From positions 124,001 through 188,000 of the forward strand of contig OZ223306.1 of assembly GCA_965140735.1 (NCBI GenBank): a stretch of 64,000 nucleotides of DNA. Reading direction: 5' to 3'. The stretch is from Fusibacter_A sp965140735 (lineage in GTDB: Bacteria > Bacillota > Clostridia > Peptostreptococcales > Acidaminobacteraceae). The notes below the pieces were generated by a model. The model did not search any database and was not told where the DNA came from. It worked only from the letters and a program-made list of their open reading frames with translations. This document shows, piece after piece, positions 60,663 through 64,000 of the stretch. Positions within the stretch are counted from its first letter, which is position 1. Every line of letters begins with the position of its first letter. The position numbers and the translations under genes were made by a program.

Positions 60663-60748
60663 GGGGCTTAACAACAGAATATGTCTTAAGTTTATTCCTA
60701 TCTTAAAGAATGGTATAATGACATCAATAGACGGAGGTAGCAATTAAT

Positions 60749-61624
60749 ATGAATAATAACATTATGGATACCGCATTAATTTTTGAAGGCGGTGGTATGC
60801 GTGCAAGCTATACAGCGGGATTTTTGAACAATCTACTTGAAAACGAACTCTATTTTAACTATGTGGCGGGGATATCCGCTGGATCAAGTCATAGTATTAA
60901 TTATCTTTCTAGAAATCCAGAACGTGCAAGACGCTCTTTTGTGGATATTGTTCTTCAACCGGAGTTCGGTGGTTGGTCATCTTTTTTAAAGGGTGAGGGT
61001 TATTTTAAGTCAAAATATATTTATGAAGAGACACATTATGAAGGTGCAGCACTGCCTTTTAATTTTGAAACGTTTATTAGTAATCCAGCAATGCTTCGAA
61101 TTGGTGCATTTGATAGGGATCTTGGTAAGATGCACTATTTTTCAAAAGCAGATATGAAAGCGATAGATGATTTGGTAAAAATCGTAAGAGCTTCATCTTC
61201 TATGCCTATTTTTATGCCCGCAACACATTACAAAGAGCATTGCTATGTGGATGGCGGTCTCGGTGGTGGTATTGCTTTAGATATTGCCAAAGAAGACGGT
61301 TATAAGCGTTTTTTTGTTGTTTTGACACGTGAAAAAGGATATCGGAAAAAACCTGTAAAATTCGACAGATTGCTGAGAGCTTATTATAAAAAGTATCCTG
61401 CAGTGGCAGAAGCCTTGGTAAATCGACATAGGATTTATAATGAGACTTTAGATGAACTAGAGTCTCTTGAGCGTGAGGGTAAGGCCTTTTTAGTGTATCC
61501 GGATCAAATGCCAGTTTCAAATCGAGAAATAGATTATCATAAGCTATCTGAAAGTTATAAGCTTGGATATGTGCAGGGACGACGAGATATTTTAAAATGG
61601 AAGGCATTTTTGAATACTAAATAG
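60749..61624 (+). CDS. Patatin-like phospholipase
   Basis: 291 residues. Oxyanion 'EGGGMRAS' (13-20), Ser43 in 'GISAGSS' and Asp168 in 'YVDGG' form the patatin dyad. No signal peptide. It should hydrolyse acyl esters of phospholipids or similar. GGAGG precedes the start. Bacterial members are often secreted toxins or housekeeping esterases; this short form (RssA/YjjU-like) is the housekeeping type. Confidence 0.93.
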   Translation: MNNNIMDTALIFEGGGMRASYTAGFLNNLLENELYFNYVAGISAGSSHSINYLSRNPERARRSFVDIVLQPEFGGWSSFLKGEGYFKSKYIYEETHYEGAALPFNFETFISNPAMLRIGAFDRDLGKMHYFSKADMKAIDDLVKIVRASSSMPIFMPATHYKEHCYVDGGLGGGIALDIAKEDGYKRFFVVLTREKGYRKKPVKFDRLLRAYYKKYPAVAEALVNRHRIYNETLDELESLEREGKAFLVYPDQMPVSNREIDYHKLSESYKLGYVQGRRDILKWKAFLNTK

Positions 61625-61652
61625 CAGGTTGACATACAAGCCTAGCTTATCA

Positions 61653-62612
61653 TCAATCTTGTAAATTTGGAGTAAAAGTAGGGGCTTGTTGGCTAAAATA
61701 ATCTTTAATGAGGTCTATAAAAAGTGTTGTAGATTTAGGTTGATAAGTGTTGTTTAGTGTTGCAACGACAAGCTCCCAGCTGCAATCATAGTCATCACCA
61801 ACTATATAGAAATCAAGTGACTCTTGATGTGGTATTAAAGGCAAATACATTTCTGGAAAGAACGTTACCCCAAAGCCAGTACTTGCTAATTTAGAAGAAG
61901 TGATGAGATTACGTGTAACCAATGTTTTTTGGGGCTGAAAATTGACACTTTTAAAAATACGTTTTGCAATAGAGCGACTCATTTGATCGTAATCTGACAA
62001 GATGAATCTCTCAGTTGTAAAAGCATTGAGATCTATTTTAGGAAAGTTTAAATTTGAAGATATGAGCGTTGAGCAACAGTTGGGATGATTCTTCTGTGTT
62101 GCAAGTAAGAATCGTGATGTGTTAATGGCATGATAATTTAAGGCGAAGTCGTCATTATAAGCATGATCAATGTGTAAAACTGCAAAATCTATTTTGCCAA
62201 GTTTGAGCATTTCTAACAGTTCTAAGGACCTATTTTCTTCAAATGTGACTTCAATATTGGGCGCTATATAGTTGAAGTTTGGTAGAATTGTTGGCAGCAA
62301 CAATGAGCCTACATAATTTGTAATCCCAAAATGCACTTTCCCCTTAGCCAATTGATCTATATCGTGCACTTCGTTTTCAAAATCAGAGTAGATCTTTAAA
62401 ATTGAATTAGCCATCATTAAATACTTCGTACCGATTTGTGTTAAAATTAATCCATTTTTCGTTCTAGAAAAAATCAAAGCGCCTAAATCAGCTTCGATTT
62501 TTTTTATTGCATTACTCAAAGAAGGTTGAGAAATAAAGAGCTTGGATGCAGCTTTAGAGACATGACCTTCCTCGGCAACTGTTTTTATATAGATCAGTTC
62601 AGATAATCGCAT
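61653..62612 (-). CDS. LysR-family regulator
   Basis: 319 residues from ATG 62612 (TAGGAGG upstream; a longer frame lies in the operator). HTH 'LSELIYIKTVAEEGHVSKAA' and 'SKLFISQPSLSNAIKKIEAD' is typical. The rest is the effector-binding domain. Divergent from the aconitase-like gene; a 29-base palindrome lies between the two starts. A probable activator of that gene with a tricarboxylate or related acid as effector. Confidence 0.93.
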   Translation of the reverse strand: MRLSELIYIKTVAEEGHVSKAASKLFISQPSLSNAIKKIEADLGALIFSRTKNGLILTQIGTKYLMMANSILKIYSDFENEVHDIDQLAKGKVHFGITNYVGSLLLPTILPNFNYIAPNIEVTFEENRSLELLEMLKLGKIDFAVLHIDHAYNDDFALNYHAINTSRFLLATQKNHPNCCSTLISSNLNFPKIDLNAFTTERFILSDYDQMSRSIAKRIFKSVNFQPQKTLVTRNLITSSKLASTGFGVTFFPEMYLPLIPHQESLDFYIVGDDYDCSWELVVATLNNTYQPKSTTLFIDLIKDYFSQQAPTFTPNLQD

Positions 62613-62631
62613 AAAGCCTCCTAGTTGTAAT

Positions 62632-62660
62632 AAAACATATAGTTTTAAACTATATGTTTT
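62632..62660. promoter_or_regulatory. Palindromic LysR operator
   Basis: AAAACATATAGTT and AACTATATGTTTT, perfect 13-base arms with a TTA spacer. Between the LysR and hydratase genes. Confidence 0.8.
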
Positions 62661-62769
62661 ATATTTTATTAGCATTTGTCTTATAATTGTGTTTATTGTA
62701 ACATAAAATTAAATGTAAGATGAAGTATTTTGATATGAATCAAGAAATTAAATTTTGAAGGAGAGCTAC

Positions 62770-64000
62770 ATGATTAGATTACATGAAGATGGTGTCTATA
62801 TCTTAAACGGCACTGAGATTATTTCAGATTCACATGAGGCACTGTCAATTGTTGAACAAAAAACCGGCGAGAAGACGACCAAAGAACTGGCACGTAAAGG
62901 GACGATTGCATACGATATTATCCAAGCACATAATATTTCTAAAGATGAAAAGTCACTTCAAATTAAATTTGACTCCTTAACATCACATGATATTACTTAC
63001 GTGGGCATTATACAAACAGCACGTGCGAGTGGTATGGAACGGTTTCCGATTCCATATGTACTCACGAATTGCCACAATACGCTTTGTGCTGTTGGCGGTA
63101 CGATTAATGAAGACGATCATAAATTCGCACTTTCAGCAGCTCAAAAATATGGTGGAATCTATGTACCACCTCATTTGGCAGTCATACATTCTTATAATAG
63201 AGAAATGATGTCAGGTTGTGGTAGAATGATTCTTGGTTCAGATTCACATACGAGGTACGGCGCCCTAGGCACAATTGCAGTAGGTGAAGGCGGCGGTGAA
63301 TTGGTAAAACAACTGGTGGGTAAAACCTATGATATGGATCAACCAGAGGTTGTAGCGGTCTACTTGACAGGTGAAGTGCCTAATGGCGTGGGCCCTCATG
63401 ATGTCATTTTACAGATCATCGGCAAAGTATTTGAAAAAGGATACGTTAAAAATAAAGTCATGGAATTTATAGGTGATGGCGTTTCTAAGTTAGATGTAGA
63501 ATTTAGAAATGGTATAGATGTTATGACAACAGAAACAACTTGTTGGTCCTCAATTTGGAAAACGGATGACAAGGTAAAGGATTATTTTGAAAGACACGGC
63601 AGAGCCGAGGCTTATGAAGAACTTAATCCTAAAGCCATCGCTTACTATGATGGCCTTATTCATGTGAATTTGAATGAAATAGAGTCTTCTATAGCACTTC
63701 CATTTCATCCAAGTAATGTTTATACCATAAAAGAGTTTAAAGCAAATGCAGTTGAGATCATAAAAAGCATTGAAGCTGAAGCAAAACAGATTTCGGGCGG
63801 AAAAGCATCACTAGATCTTATGAGTAAGTATAGAGATGGTGAATTTTATGTGGATCAAGGTGTGGTAGCTGGCTGTTCAGGAGGTACATTTGACAACCTT
63901 ATGGCAGTTACCGATATTTTAGACGGCAAATCCGTAGGAAATGGCACTTTTTCACTAAATATTTATCCAGAAAGTCAACCTACTTATAAAGCACTTATTG
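62770..64000 (+). CDS. Aconitase-superfamily hydratase (YbhJ-like), 3' end outside window
   Basis: Frame open from ATG 62770 (GGAGAG upstream) to the right edge, at least 410 codons. 'TSHDITYVGIIQTARASGME' and 'ILGSDSHTRYGALGTIAVGE' match the aconitase-family DSH block, and 'GVVAGCSGGTFDNLMA' holds the first Fe-S cysteine region. Full-length members are ~750 residues. It resembles the E. coli YbhJ-type hydratases, which sit with PrpF-like YbhH and LysR-like YbhD; here the LysR is adjacent and a PrpF gene is 13 kb away. Isomerises or hydrates a tricarboxylic acid. Confidence 0.88.
   Translation, partial: MIRLHEDGVYILNGTEIISDSHEALSIVEQKTGEKTTKELARKGTIAYDIIQAHNISKDEKSLQIKFDSLTSHDITYVGIIQTARASGMERFPIPYVLTNCHNTLCAVGGTINEDDHKFALSAAQKYGGIYVPPHLAVIHSYNREMMSGCGRMILGSDSHTRYGALGTIAVGEGGGELVKQLVGKTYDMDQPEVVAVYLTGEVPNGVGPHDVILQIIGKVFEKGYVKNKVMEFIGDGVSKLDVEFRNGIDVMTTETTCWSSIWKTDDKVKDYFERHGRAEAYEELNPKAIAYYDGLIHVNLNEIESSIALPFHPSNVYTIKEFKANAVEIIKSIEAEAKQISGGKASLDLMSKYRDGEFYVDQGVVAGCSGGTFDNLMAVTDILDGKSVGNGTFSLNIYPESQPTYKALI

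Noticed and set aside
1..64000. CRISPR arrays, tandem repeats, transposases, prophage genes
   Set aside because: No spaced direct repeats of CRISPR length, no transposase or integrase motifs and no phage structural genes were seen; the region is chromosomal accessory and housekeeping sequence.

Overview
The window reads as an AT-rich chromosome segment from a low-GC Gram-positive anaerobe of the Clostridia. This rests on strong AGGAGG-type ribosome sites with frequent TTG/GTG starts, leader RNAs typical of Firmicutes (lysine riboswitch, yybP-ykoY manganese riboswitch, cysteine T-box), a LexA/DinR-type SOS box, an S-layer-anchored enzyme, and oxygen-detoxifying enzymes (water-forming NADH oxidase, superoxide dismutase) of the kind anaerobes carry. 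The genus cannot be fixed from sequence alone. There is no rRNA, CRISPR array or intact insertion sequence; one tRNA (Leu, CAG) is present.

Layout. 1-6.6 kb: end of a MATE exporter, a WYL regulator divergent from an alpha/beta hydrolase, a lysine riboswitch with dapA, then a manganese riboswitch driving an unusual gene that fuses a GDT1/MneA-type manganese exporter to a cysteine-rich linker and a metallo-beta-lactamase domain. 6.7-20 kb: a flavodoxin, radical SAM, response regulator and histidine kinase operon, followed by an AraC regulator, a five-gene Nik/Opp importer and a pair of exporter-fold ABC half-transporters, which together look like a metal or metallophore uptake island. 20-28 kb (minus strand): NADH oxidase, then a two-component system and an ABC system whose large permease carries an M1-peptidase domain. 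28-34 kb: PucR-type regulator divergent from a BaiCD/FadH-like flavin reductase, an SLH-domain esterase, and a TetR/GIY-YIG pair. 34-38 kb: a GH13 amylase and a TetR regulator sharing a near-identical operator, then T-box-controlled cysS.

38-46.5 kb: a membrane-bound LuxR-type regulator divergent from an anchored extracellular protein, then small membrane and secreted proteins (one frameshifted), a TfoX C-terminal-domain protein, a DegV protein, a lipoprotein and an SH3-NlpC/P60 cell-wall hydrolase. 46.6-48.4 kb: an SOS-controlled Y-family polymerase with a YolD partner. 48.4-54 kb: PrpF-family isomerase divergent from MarR, a decayed LysR gene, a TetR regulator with a signal-less M23 peptidase, a ribokinase and an MBL hydrolase. 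54-64 kb: tRNA-Leu, GNAT, cupin and XRE-cupin genes, Fur-box-preceded sodA, AraC divergent from an MFS transporter, a ChaN/EreA-like lipoprotein, a patatin-like phospholipase, and LysR divergent from an aconitase-superfamily hydratase that runs off the right edge.

The strongest candidate for something undescribed is the riboswitch-controlled manganese exporter-Cys linker-MBL fusion. Next are the membrane LuxR pair and the flavodoxin/radical SAM/two-component unit beside the metallophore-type transporters. All functions are inferred from motifs and context; no database search was possible.
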